In this document: positions 27,688 to 35,457 of the stretch, one piece after another
How the letters are laid out: each line of letters begins with the position of its first letter
How positions within the stretch are numbered: the stretch's first letter is position 1
NCBI RefSeq assembly: GCF_000378245.1
Contig: NZ_KB899493.1
Location: 62,001 to 126,000 of the forward strand
DNA length: 64,000 nucleotides
Source of the DNA: Aromatoleum toluclasticum ATCC 700605
GTDB lineage: Bacteria > Pseudomonadota > Gammaproteobacteria > Burkholderiales > Rhodocyclaceae
Direction of reading: 5' to 3'
Position numbers and translations under genes: made by a program
The notes under the pieces: model-generated
What the model saw: the letters and a program-made list of their open reading frames with translations, nothing else
What the model was told of the DNA's origin: nothing
The model's database searches: none

Positions 27688-28887
27688 TCAGTTTCCGATG
27701 GTTGGATGGGCGAAGGCATTGTCCTCCGCCCGCAATTCGATCATGTCTTCTTCCGCCCCCGCGCCGCCGGCTCCCCCCGCCACCGCGGGTTTCTCTCCGG
27801 CCGATCCGGGGGGCGACAGGCGCAGTTCGACGGCCTGCTGGTCGAGCACCTCGCCCTTGTCGTCGACGACGCGGATGCGCACCGGCAACATGCCGTAGTT
27901 GCGCGCGAGCCAGATGTCGATCGTCAGACTGCCGTTGCGCGCTTCGGCACGCACGCGCACGGTATCGAGCAACCCGATCGGCAGCGACTGTTTCTCGGGA
28001 CCGACGACCTCGACCGTCGACGGGGTGGCCTCACGTCCGGTGATAACGTTCAGCTCGGTCGATCCGCTGACCGCGCCGACAATGCCGATCTGGTGCCACA
28101 GGCTCAGGATGTCCTGGTCGCCGGGGCGCAGGTCCGCGACGCGCTCCTTTTCGCCGCGCTTCATCGTCACCTTCCGCGCATTCCAGTCGAACTGGGCGCC
28201 CGCCGGTGTCTTGCGCGACTGCTCGACGCTGAAGCGCTCCGGCTTCAGGCCTTCGCGCCCGACGCTGCCCTCGCTGCTCTGGGCATAGTGGAAGGATCGG
28301 AACAGGCCGACGACGCCGGTCGTGCGCACCGCGACCGACATGCGATAGCGCTTGTCGTCATGCGACCACTCGTGCTGCGCCTCGCCGACGGCGAAACCGC
28401 TTTCGCCCAGATGCACGCGGAAGCGGATGCTGCCGCGCTCGGGCCAGCCGGCGATGTCGAAGCCCTTGAGGTCGGCGGCCGCGACGAGTTCCGGCGCGGC
28501 GTCGGCAACGGGTGCAGCGTCGGCGGCCTGGGGCACCTCCGCCGCAGGCTGCGCCTCGACTGCAGCGGGCGCCGCGATGGCGATCTGGCCGCCCTCTCCG
28601 GCCGCCGGCGCCGTCAGCGGGGCCGCGGGCGGGGCCTCGACCGCAGGTGCGGGACGAGGCTTCGGCCTGGGCCGCGGCTTGGGCTTTTCCGGCACGACGG
28701 GCGGAGGCGGAGGCAGCGCGACCGGGGCGAGCTCCACCACCGGCTGCGGTTCGGGAATCACCAGCGTCGCATGCAGGACCGGCGGCTCCGCGCCGCCGTG
28801 CACGGGCCAGCCCGGCAAGCTCAGCACGAGCGCGTGCGCGAGCACCGAAGCGCCCGCGGCGAGGATCAGGATTGTTGGCTGTCGCAC
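27688..28887 (-). CDS. DUF3108 protein with TonB-like proline-rich N-terminus
   Basis: 399 residues. A membrane anchor (TILILAAGASVLAHALVLSL) is followed by a Pro/Lys/Arg-rich segment (PPPPPVVPEKPKPRPRPKPR) and an Ala-rich linker, like the periplasm-spanning part of TonB. The C-terminal ~230 residues are the DUF3108 beta-rich domain (RGSIRFRVHLGESGFAVGEA, then LRPGDQDILSLWHQIG). Function unknown. I chose GTG 28887, which has GGAGG seven bases upstream and overlaps purN by 22 nt; the ATG at 28929 would overlap more and lacks a good site. Confidence 0.8.
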   Translation of the reverse strand: MRQPTILILAAGASVLAHALVLSLPGWPVHGGAEPPVLHATLVIPEPQPVVELAPVALPPPPPVVPEKPKPRPRPKPRPAPAVEAPPAAPLTAPAAGEGGQIAIAAPAAVEAQPAAEVPQAADAAPVADAAPELVAAADLKGFDIAGWPERGSIRFRVHLGESGFAVGEAQHEWSHDDKRYRMSVAVRTTGVVGLFRSFHYAQSSEGSVGREGLKPERFSVEQSRKTPAGAQFDWNARKVTMKRGEKERVADLRPGDQDILSLWHQIGIVGAVSGSTELNVITGREATPSTVEVVGPEKQSLPIGLLDTVRVRAEARNGSLTIDIWLARNYGMLPVRIRVVDDKGEVLDQQAVELRLSPPGSAGEKPAVAGGAGGAGAEEDMIELRAEDNAFAHPTIGN

Positions 28888-29546
28888 GCTCCGGCCTCCG
28901 GGGTGCGATCCAGCGACGGGATCGTCCACCCGGCCTCATCGACCGCTTCGTCGCGCACGAGCACCTGGCCCTGCGCCGTGATCGTCAGCCGGTCCTCGAC
29001 GAACCAGCGCACCGCCTGCGGGTAGATGCGATGTTCCTGCCTGAGCACGCGCGCCGACAGGCTGCCCTCGTCATCGCCGGGCAACACCGGCACGACCGCC
29101 TGGATCACGACCGGTCCGCAGTCGAGTTCGGGGGTCACGAAATGCACCGTCGCCCCATGCACGCGCACCCCCGCCTCGATCGCCCGCTGGTGCGTATGCA
29201 GGCCGGGGAAGGACGGCAGCAGCGAGGGGTGGATGTTCAGCAGGCGCCCGTCGTAGCGGCGTACGAAAGCGTCGGTCAGCACGCGCATGAAGCCCGCGAG
29301 CACGACGAGATCGGCGCCATGCGCGTCGATACTCTCGGCCAGGGCGGCGTCGAAGGCTTCGCGCGACGGGAAGGCCTTGTGGTCGACCACGGCGGTCGGG
29401 ATGCCGTGCGCCGCGGCGAATTCGAGCCCCTTGGCGTCGGCGCGGTTGCTGATCACCGTGGCGATGCGCGCGCCGGCAATGCGCGCGTTCACGATGGCTT
29501 CCATGTTGCTGCCGCGACCGGAAATGAGGATGACGATGGACTTCAT
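28866..29546 (-). CDS. purN: Phosphoribosylglycinamide formyltransferase
   Basis: 226 residues. Transfers formyl from 10-formyltetrahydrofolate to GAR in purine synthesis. N-terminal ISGRGSNMEAIV, SNRADAKGLEFA, and the catalytic block NIHPSLLPSFPGLHTHQRAIEAG contain the Asn-His pair. TPELDCGPVVIQA holds the catalytic Asp region. The ATG at 29546 (MKSIVILISGRGSN) gives the family start; the frame is open 47 codons upstream. First gene of a five-gene leftward cluster with overlapping ends. Confidence 0.96.
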   Translation of the reverse strand: MKSIVILISGRGSNMEAIVNARIAGARIATVISNRADAKGLEFAAAHGIPTAVVDHKAFPSREAFDAALAESIDAHGADLVVLAGFMRVLTDAFVRRYDGRLLNIHPSLLPSFPGLHTHQRAIEAGVRVHGATVHFVTPELDCGPVVIQAVVPVLPGDDEGSLSARVLRQEHRIYPQAVRWFVEDRLTITAQGQVLVRDEAVDEAGWTIPSLDRTPEAGACDSQQS

Positions 29547-29720
29547 GAAGGTATTCTTGGTATTCGGTTCGGACGCGCGCTTGCGCATCAGGGGGAATCG
29601 GACAGGGAGCGGCCGGCCTTTGTTCCGCGAGGGACGAAATCCCGACAATGATACCGGAAGGCCGGCCGCACCCCGAATCCGAGCCAAGGCAAACGCATGA
29701 ACGGTCGGGCGGGGCCTCTT

Positions 29721-29795
29721 GTGGGAGCGGCTTCAGCCGCGAATCGGCGCGTGGCGAGGCCAAGCCGGTTGATTCGCGGCTGAAGCCGCTCCCAC
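29721..29795. repeat. REPIN-like pair of inverted REP sequences
   Basis: A perfect 25-bp inverted repeat: arm 29721-29745 starts GTGGGAGCGGCTTCAGCCGC, and arm 29771-29795 is its exact reverse complement. The loop is 25 nt. Each arm also contains its own small palindrome, GCGGCT-TC-AGCCGC. Paired inverted REP elements with a short spacer are the layout of REPINs, which are spread by RAYT (IS200-like) transposases. The element sits in the divergent gap between purN and mutL, where it causes no disruption. Confidence 0.75.
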
Positions 29796-29838
29796 GAGGT
29801 GGCTGCGAGACGCTGGAAGATTGAAATACCCAACTCCG

Positions 29839-29844
29839 TATAAT
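29839..29844 (+). promoter_or_regulatory. Candidate -10 element for mutL
   Basis: TATAAT overlaps the first in-frame ATG (29843). If used, transcription starts near 29851, which supports translation from the ATG at 29873. No strong -35 is visible. Confidence 0.35.
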
Positions 29845-29872
29845 GACCGGACTGCCCCCTCTCCCCGCCCCC

Positions 29873-31762
29873 ATGCCCTCGATCCACCTGCTGTCCGACC
29901 TCCTGATCAACCAGATCGCCGCCGGCGAGGTCGTCGAACGCCCGGCCTCGGTGCTCAAGGAGGTGCTGGAGAACGCCGTCGACGCGGGCTCGCGCGCGAT
30001 CGACGTGCAGCTCGAACAGGGCGGCGTGCGGCGCATCCGCGTCGCCGACGACGGCTGCGGCATCGCGAAGGACGAACTCGCGCTGGCGCTGGAGCGCCAC
30101 GCGACGAGCAAGATCGCGAACCTCGACGACCTCGAGCGCGTCGGCACGATGGGCTTCCGCGGCGAGGCGCTGGCGGCGATCGCGGCGGTCGCGCGCACGA
30201 CGCTCACCAGCCGCGCCGAGGGCAGCGCGCACGCGTGGCGCATCGAGGGCGCCGAGCGTAGCGTGGCGCCGGCGGCGCTCGGCGCGGGCACGGTCGTTGA
30301 TGTCGCGGACCTGTATTACAACACCCCCGCGCGGCGCAAGTTCCTGAAGTCGGAAGGCACCGAATACGCGCACTGCGACGAGATGTTCCGCCGTGTCGCG
30401 CTGGCGCGCCCCGACATCGGCCTGCAGCTCGCGCACAACGGCCGTGTCGTGCATCGCCTGCCCGCCGCGGACCATGCACGACGCGTCGCCGCGCTGATGG
30501 GCGACGATTTCCTCGCGCAGGCCCGTCCGCTGGATGCCGATGCGGGCCCGCTGCGCCTGTCCGGTTTCGCCTCGCTGCCGGCGTATTCGCGCGCGAGCCG
30601 CGACGCGCAGTACTTCTTCGTGAACGGCCGCTTCGTGCGCGACAAGCTGCTCACGCACGCGGTGCGCCAAGCCTACACGGACATCCTGCATGGCAACCGT
30701 CATCCGGCCTATGTGCTGTTCCTCGAACTCGACCCGGCGGGCGTCGACGTGAACGTCCACCCGGCCAAGATTGAAGTGCGCTTCCGCGAATCGCGCGCGA
30801 TCCACCAGTTCGTGTTCCATGCGCTGTCGCGCACGCTCGCCGAGTCGGGCGCAGGCCTCGCGATGCGGGATGCGCCGATCGCCGCGTCCACCACGTACTC
30901 CGCGGCCTCGCCGGCCGCCGCGGAGCCGGACGACCGAGCTGCGGCCGCGCGCGCGCAACCCTTCGGCGCCTATCGCGACGCCCCGCCCGTGCAGGGCCGG
31001 CTCGCGATGGAGTCGGCGAGCCGCAGCTATTTCGATTTCGTCGGCACCGCGCGCGAATCCGCGCCGCCCCCCTCGGCACAGCCCTCGGCGACGGAAGGCT
31101 TCCGCCCGACCGCCTTCCCCGCGCCGGCGGGCCGGTCCGCTGCGCCGACGGCGCCCCAACTGCCGCAACATGCGGACGACTCCGCCCCGCTCGGCTACGC
31201 GCTCGCGCAGCTCCACGGCATCTATATCCTCGCGCAGAACGCGAAGGGCCTCGTGCTCATCGACATGCACGCGGCGCACGAACGCATCCTGTACGAAAAG
31301 CTCAAGACCGTGCTCGACGGCCGCCCCTCGGTGCAGCGCCTGCTAATCCCGGCGGTGTTCTCGGTAAGCGCGAAGGACATGGCCGCGGCCGAGGAATGCG
31401 CCGAGGTGCTCACCGGCATGGGCTTCGACGTCGCGCCGGCCGGCCCGCAGGAGCTTGCCGTGCGCAGCGTGCCCGCCCTGCTCGCGAGCGCGCCAGTCGC
31501 GGAGCTGATGCGCAGGCTGCTGGAGGAATTGCGCGAGTTTCCGGCCTCGGAGGTCGTCACGGCGCGCCGCAACGAACTGCTCGCGACGATGGCCTGCCAC
31601 GGCGCGGTGCGCGCGCACCGCAGCCTGACGCTGCCCGAGATGAACGCACTGCTGCGCGACATGGAAGCGACCGAGCGCGCCGACCAGTGCAACCACGGCC
31701 GCCCGACCTGGACGCAGCTGACGATGAGCGAGCTCGACCGCTTCTTCATGCGCGGCCAGTAG
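29873..31762 (+). CDS. mutL: DNA mismatch repair protein MutL
   Basis: 629 residues from the ATG at 29873 (MPSIHLLSDLLINQIAAGEVVERPAS); 639 if the ATG at 29843 is used. The GHL ATPase domain has LLENAVDAGS, VADDGCGI, ERHATSKI and TMGFRGEALAAIAAV. A Pro/Ala-rich linker (residues ~330-430) follows, then the dimerisation domain with GRPTWTQLTMSEL at the end. It links MutS mismatch recognition to downstream repair. The C-terminal endonuclease motif DQHAxxER of non-enteric MutL appears as DMHAAHERILYE, so this protein may cut DNA (inference). Confidence 0.96.
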   Translation: MPSIHLLSDLLINQIAAGEVVERPASVLKEVLENAVDAGSRAIDVQLEQGGVRRIRVADDGCGIAKDELALALERHATSKIANLDDLERVGTMGFRGEALAAIAAVARTTLTSRAEGSAHAWRIEGAERSVAPAALGAGTVVDVADLYYNTPARRKFLKSEGTEYAHCDEMFRRVALARPDIGLQLAHNGRVVHRLPAADHARRVAALMGDDFLAQARPLDADAGPLRLSGFASLPAYSRASRDAQYFFVNGRFVRDKLLTHAVRQAYTDILHGNRHPAYVLFLELDPAGVDVNVHPAKIEVRFRESRAIHQFVFHALSRTLAESGAGLAMRDAPIAASTTYSAASPAAAEPDDRAAAARAQPFGAYRDAPPVQGRLAMESASRSYFDFVGTARESAPPPSAQPSATEGFRPTAFPAPAGRSAAPTAPQLPQHADDSAPLGYALAQLHGIYILAQNAKGLVLIDMHAAHERILYEKLKTVLDGRPSVQRLLIPAVFSVSAKDMAAAEECAEVLTGMGFDVAPAGPQELAVRSVPALLASAPVAELMRRLLEELREFPASEVVTARRNELLATMACHGAVRAHRSLTLPEMNALLRDMEATERADQCNHGRPTWTQLTMSELDRFFMRGQ

Positions 31763-32142
31763 CGGCACCAACGGGTCGGACATCCGCTCCGCGGACGCCC
31801 CGGCTATACCATCGACATTTTCCGTCCGGCATCGCCGGTCGTCGCCAAGTCCCACGCAGAACCCGCCCATACCAGCATTTCGTTGCAATTTCGCCGGAGT
31901 TGGCCGCAGAAAATGATGGCGCGCGGACAGCCGTCGGCCTATAAAGATACAGGAGCGAGTGAACGGCGCTCGCGCGTCGACCGTCCGATTCATCCCGTCC
32001 GCATGATTGGGAGACGTGTCGCCGAGGCGTTCATTCCATTCGCGGGGCCGGACGGCGCGGCCGATTCGGGATCCCGTCCATACGACGGCAGCAAGGGCAT
32101 CGACAGCATCTCACGTGGGGCAACCCCGAGGGAGAATCAGGC
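31763..32142. other. 380-bp intergenic region without a supported gene
   Basis: Between mutL and the exported basic protein. A TATAAA at 31940-31945 lacks a partner -35 at normal spacing. Small open frames here show no recognisable start site or composition. GAGGGAG at 32128-32134 is the ribosome site of the next gene. I see no RNA gene or strong terminator. Confidence 0.5.
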
Positions 32143-33084
32143 ATGCGCAAGTTATTGATGGTGTTGTGGCTGACGCTGGCGGGGATCACGTCGGCGACGG
32201 CCTCGGTGCAGGTGAGCATCGGCATCAACCTGCCGGTGTACCCCCAACTCGTGCGGGTGCCGGGCTACCCGGTGTATTACGCGCCGCGGGTGGCCGGGAA
32301 TTTCTTCTTCTACGACGGCCTGTACTGGGTGTTCTACGGGGACGACTGGTACATGAGCTCCTGGTACAACGGCCCGTGGACGCTCGTTGCACCGCTGGCC
32401 GTGCCCGTGTTCATCCTGCGGGTTCCGGTCCGCTACTACCGCGACCCGCCGATCTATTTCCGCGGCTGGCGCCACGAGGGTCCGCCGCGCTGGCGCGAGC
32501 ACTGGGGCGACGACTGGGCGGAACACCGCCGCGGCTGGGACCGCTGGGACCGCCGCGCCGCGCCGGCGCCCGCACCGTTGCCAATCTATCAACGAAAGTA
32601 CTCGGGCGACCGTTATCCGCGCGACATTCGCGAACAGCGAGACCTGAGCGGCCAGCATTACCGCTATCGGCCGCGCGACGCCGCAGCGCGCGAATTCCTC
32701 CCCCCGCCGGCGCCCCCCAGAACGCGGGGACCGGATCGGGATGAACGCGATGCCGCACGCCGCGAGCGCCTTCCCCGCACGCAGGAGCAGGATCGCGCGC
32801 GTTCGGCTCGCGAAGCGGAATCGCGGCAGGGCGGCCCGGTTCAGCGGCGCGCCGAACCAATGCAGATGGAACCCCGGCAGATGGATCCGCGCCAGATGGA
32901 ACCCGGGCGCGAACACCGGATGCGGGAAAGGGAGATGCGTGATCGACAGATGGGCGGCCCGCGCACGGACGAGCGCACACCGCAGGACCGGGGAGGCGAC
33001 GCGCAGCCGCAACGACGCAAACAGCCGCAGCAGGAAGATGAACGCGGCCGGCGCGGCAGGAACGAGCAGCAGATGGAGCGATAG
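32143..33084 (+). CDS. Exported protein with compact N-domain and highly basic, repetitive C-terminus
   Basis: 313 residues. Signal peptide MRKLLMVLWLTLAGITSATA. Residues ~22-110 are aromatic-rich (VYPQLVRVPGYPVYYAP, GLYWVFYGDDWYMSSWYNGPW), a pattern seen in exported proteins of unknown function in betaproteobacteria. From ~115 on it is dominated by Arg, Asp, Pro and Gln, with Trp-rich WREHWGDDW and RGWDRWDRR. Near the end are imperfect repeats of the type MEPRQMDPRQMEP. The tail is likely disordered and may bind polyanions (inference). RBS GAGGGAG. Confidence 0.65.
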   Translation: MRKLLMVLWLTLAGITSATASVQVSIGINLPVYPQLVRVPGYPVYYAPRVAGNFFFYDGLYWVFYGDDWYMSSWYNGPWTLVAPLAVPVFILRVPVRYYRDPPIYFRGWRHEGPPRWREHWGDDWAEHRRGWDRWDRRAAPAPAPLPIYQRKYSGDRYPRDIREQRDLSGQHYRYRPRDAAAREFLPPPAPPRTRGPDRDERDAARRERLPRTQEQDRARSAREAESRQGGPVQRRAEPMQMEPRQMDPRQMEPGREHRMREREMRDRQMGGPRTDERTPQDRGGDAQPQRRKQPQQEDERGRRGRNEQQMER

Positions 33085-33114
33085 CGCACGGCGCACTCGC
33101 AGCCCCGGGGAGCG

Positions 33115-33552
33115 TCACGCCGGACGGTCGCCCTCCAGGGCGTCGAAACCGACATACTGCGTCGTGAAGCGCGCCTTGCCCGTGCGCAGGAAGCGCTCGA
33201 AATCCCACTCCCCGTCCACGAGCCCCGCCGCGCACTCCGGCCGGAAGACGTAGGTCCACGCCGCCTCCATCCGCCCGTCCTGCAGCCGCACGACGACCTG
33301 CCGGCGCTCGTACTCCTCGCCCTCGAAACGGTCCAGCCGCGGCCAAGCCGGCGCCGGCAGATCGAGGTACAGCCCCCCCTGCACACGCCCTCCCGCCGCC
33401 GGCACCATCCCCGGATACGCCCGCCCGCGCACGGGCTGCCGCCGATACCCGTCCAGCGACGCCGGGACGAACGGGCAGCGCGCGCGGCTCACCGCGGACA
33501 TGATGTCCTCGCACATCAGTGAACCGTAGGTAAAGCAATGCTGCATGGCCAC
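33115..33552 (-). CDS. Gamma-glutamylcyclotransferase/AIG2-like protein
   Basis: 145 residues. N-terminal YGSLMCEDIM contains the substrate-loop YGSL of the GGCT/AIG2 fold, with GRAYPGMVPA and LDRFEGEEYERRQVVVRL following. The conserved glutamate of the family fits Glu in FEGEEY. Members act on gamma-glutamyl or related amines; the substrate here is unknown. A second ATG (33546) is as good a start. Convergent with the exported protein gene. Confidence 0.8.
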   Translation of the reverse strand: MAMQHCFTYGSLMCEDIMSAVSRARCPFVPASLDGYRRQPVRGRAYPGMVPAAGGRVQGGLYLDLPAPAWPRLDRFEGEEYERRQVVVRLQDGRMEAAWTYVFRPECAAGLVDGEWDFERFLRTGKARFTTQYVGFDALEGDRPA

Positions 33553-33656
33553 GCACTCTCAACGACCGCAAAGTCGTATTCTATCGACCTGAGCGGCCGC
33601 GATCATGCCGACAGCCCGTATCATGTCCGCATCACGATGACATTCCGGCCTCACCC

Positions 33657-34226
33657 ATGCGCATAGACGGCACGCTCGGCAAATGGAACGACGACCGCGG
33701 CTTCGGCTTCATCACCCCGAAAATCGGCGGCCCCGAAGTCTTCGCCCACATCTCCGCCTTCCCCCGCGACGGCCGCCGCCCGCAAGTCGGCGAAGCGCTG
33801 TCCTTCGAGATCGGATTCGACAAGGAGGGGAAGAAGCGCGCGACCAACATCGTCCGCCCGGGTCTGGCGCGGACAGCGCCCATCCGCCGGCCGTCGTCCA
33901 CCCGCCCTGCCGCGAGGCGGAGCCCCTTCTCGTCCATCGTCAAACTGGTGATCGTCGGCGCGCTGGCGGCCTACGCCTACACCGATATCTACCCGCGCTT
34001 CGCGCAGACCCGGGCCAGCTTCGGTTCCTCGGGCGAAAGCGCCAATCCGACGACAGACGCGCCGACCGAGTCCTTCCGCTGCGATGGACGAACGCACTGC
34101 TCCCAGATGAGCTCGTGCGCCGAGGCGACGTTCTTCCTGAAAAACTGTCCCGGCGTGAAGATGGACGGGAACAACGACGGGGTGCCGTGCGAGCAGCAGT
34201 GGTGTACGGGGTTCTTTGCCAGGTAA
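33657..34226 (+). CDS. Cold-shock domain, transmembrane and Excalibur-domain fusion protein
   Basis: 189 residues. Residues 1-66 are a cold-shock/OB domain (GTLGKWNDDRGFGFITPKIG with the RNP1-like aromatic motif, then VFAHISAFP). A basic linker leads to a single membrane helix at about 94-112 (IVKLVIVGALAAYAYTDIY). Residues ~139-187 are an Excalibur domain: Cys pairs in CDGRTHCSQMSSCAEA and the calcium-loop-like DGNNDGVPCE. Topology suggests a cytoplasmic nucleic-acid-binding domain joined to an extracytoplasmic cysteine/calcium domain. No partner gene is evident. Confidence 0.82.
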   Translation: MRIDGTLGKWNDDRGFGFITPKIGGPEVFAHISAFPRDGRRPQVGEALSFEIGFDKEGKKRATNIVRPGLARTAPIRRPSSTRPAARRSPFSSIVKLVIVGALAAYAYTDIYPRFAQTRASFGSSGESANPTTDAPTESFRCDGRTHCSQMSSCAEATFFLKNCPGVKMDGNNDGVPCEQQWCTGFFAR

Positions 34227-34384
34227 GGCTGTTGGAAGTGGCGGACGTCAGAGATCGAAAGCAGATCCCGCTGTCCGGATGACCGAGCAATACCCAGAAG
34301 CACTCGTTCGGATTTTGACGGCCACGGTCTCTTGATGGCCGGATGCAACCTCGGGTTCCGGGCTTGGCTTGTCGCCGCGTCGAA

Positions 34385-34416
34385 GCCTCACAGCCTCACA
34401 GCCTCACAGCCTCACA
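34385..34416. repeat. Short tandem repeat, GCCTCACA x 4
   Basis: Four exact copies of the 8-bp unit GCCTCACA at 34385-34416, running over the stop codon (34414-34412) of the minus-strand PLD gene. Copy number could vary by slippage and would change only the 3' untranslated region. Confidence 0.8.
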
Positions 34417-35125
34417 GCCCCATATTCTCCGGCCACAGGAAATACGGCCCAAATTTCGGGCTCATGCGGAATTCGCCGCCGGCTTCCTTGCCCCTCACGG
34501 TGATGTAGTGCTTGCCTTCGCGCAGTTCGAGCAGGCCGTTGGCGACAAAGCGCTCGATGAGGTCGGCGGTGCGCAACCCCAGCCGCTGTGCGAGCTTGGA
34601 GGTGGTGAGCTTGTCCGCCTTGTCGGCGACTTCTTCGCCATCGGCCTTGCCGTCGCCGTCGTTGCGCACCTCGGCGGTGACGCGTTCGAGCGTAATGCGC
34701 ACTTCGTCGCTGATGCGGATTATGCGTTGAGCTTCTTCGTAGGCGTCCCTGTAGAGCTCGCCATCGTCGTCGCGGCGAATGAGGACGCCCATTTCGTTGT
34801 TGTTGATCTGGCTGAACTCGTAGAGGTTGAGGCTGGTGATGATCGCCAGTTCCTCGTTGAGGTAGCACTTAGCGTGCAGGTTCTTGCAGAAGCTGGTGCG
34901 GATGTAGGTGAGTTCCTTGAGCCAGTTGATTTCTTCGGGCTGCAGTTCGCTCTTGCCATAGACGATGCGCACGTCGATCTTGAGCCGGTTTTTGTCGGCC
35001 AGGAGTTCCTTCATGCGGTCGTTGAGCTTGAGAAAGGGGCTGATCAGGACCAGGCGGTCCTTGGCATTCTTGATCAGCTCTTCAAGGAAGTAGTTGGTGG
35101 CGCTGGTATTGAGAAACTTGGCCAT
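34412..35125 (-). CDS. Phospholipase D-fold protein with C-terminal winged-helix-like region
   Basis: 237 residues. Residues 1-~125 form a PLD half: NYFLEELIKNAKDRLVLISPF, then LHAKCYLNEELAIITSLNLYE (HxK motif, with N for the usual GSxN region) and NNNEMGVLI. The final ~85 residues (TSKLAQRLGLRTADLIERFV, LLELREGKHYITVRGKEAGGEF) look like a small DNA-binding or regulatory domain. I took ATG 35125 (MAKFLNTSATNYFLEEL) as start; the upstream part of the open frame does not match the fold. Such proteins are found in restriction and defence settings but also alone; here it stands alone. Confidence 0.72.
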   Translation of the reverse strand: MAKFLNTSATNYFLEELIKNAKDRLVLISPFLKLNDRMKELLADKNRLKIDVRIVYGKSELQPEEINWLKELTYIRTSFCKNLHAKCYLNEELAIITSLNLYEFSQINNNEMGVLIRRDDDGELYRDAYEEAQRIIRISDEVRITLERVTAEVRNDGDGKADGEEVADKADKLTTSKLAQRLGLRTADLIERFVANGLLELREGKHYITVRGKEAGGEFRMSPKFGPYFLWPENMGL

Positions 35126-35457
35126 GGCGCGAATCCGTTCTCCGTTGTCGTCGTTCGCCAAGATAGAACACGTGGCCCGCGGATTGCGGACGGCATCGGT
35201 GTGTTCATGTCGAAAGCGTTGCTTGTGCATATTACATTTGCACACATGCGGCGCAAGTGAAGCCTTTCGCATGAAGAGCTGAGTCGACCAATGTTGCGTT
35301 CAACTGTAGCGCGGGCAACCGGCCTACACCCGTCAGCAGGGGAGCCCCCGAACGGTGTATCCGATCCATTGCATCGCCACCGTGCCAGAAGCCCGCGCAG
35401 CGGGTATCCTTGCACGCCTCCCGGCGCTCGGCCGGACCGTAACACAGCGCAGACACC
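35126..35457. other. 332-bp divergent gap between the PLD gene and parE
   Basis: Contains a dyad TGTGCA (35224-35229) N9 TGCACA (35239-35244) about 100 bp upstream of the PLD gene, in an AT-richer patch. It may be a regulator site for that gene. No small gene or RNA is supported. Confidence 0.4.

Noticed and set aside
26227-29025. 932-codon + strand frame opposite rsmB and DUF3108
   Set aside because: Antisense shadow of the leftward operon, with biased composition and no fold.
29843-29872. ATG at 29843 as the mutL start
   Set aside because: It overlaps a TATAAT, lacks a ribosome site, and the ten extra residues are a Pro-rich run not seen in MutL; 29873 was preferred, though not proven.
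31883-32158. 91-codon frame between mutL and the exported protein gene
   Set aside because: No ribosome site, overlaps the next gene start, and shows no domain.
34385-34416. Tandem repeat considered as part of a CRISPR array
   Set aside because: The unit is 8 bp with no spacers; it is a simple tandem repeat, and no cas gene is present.
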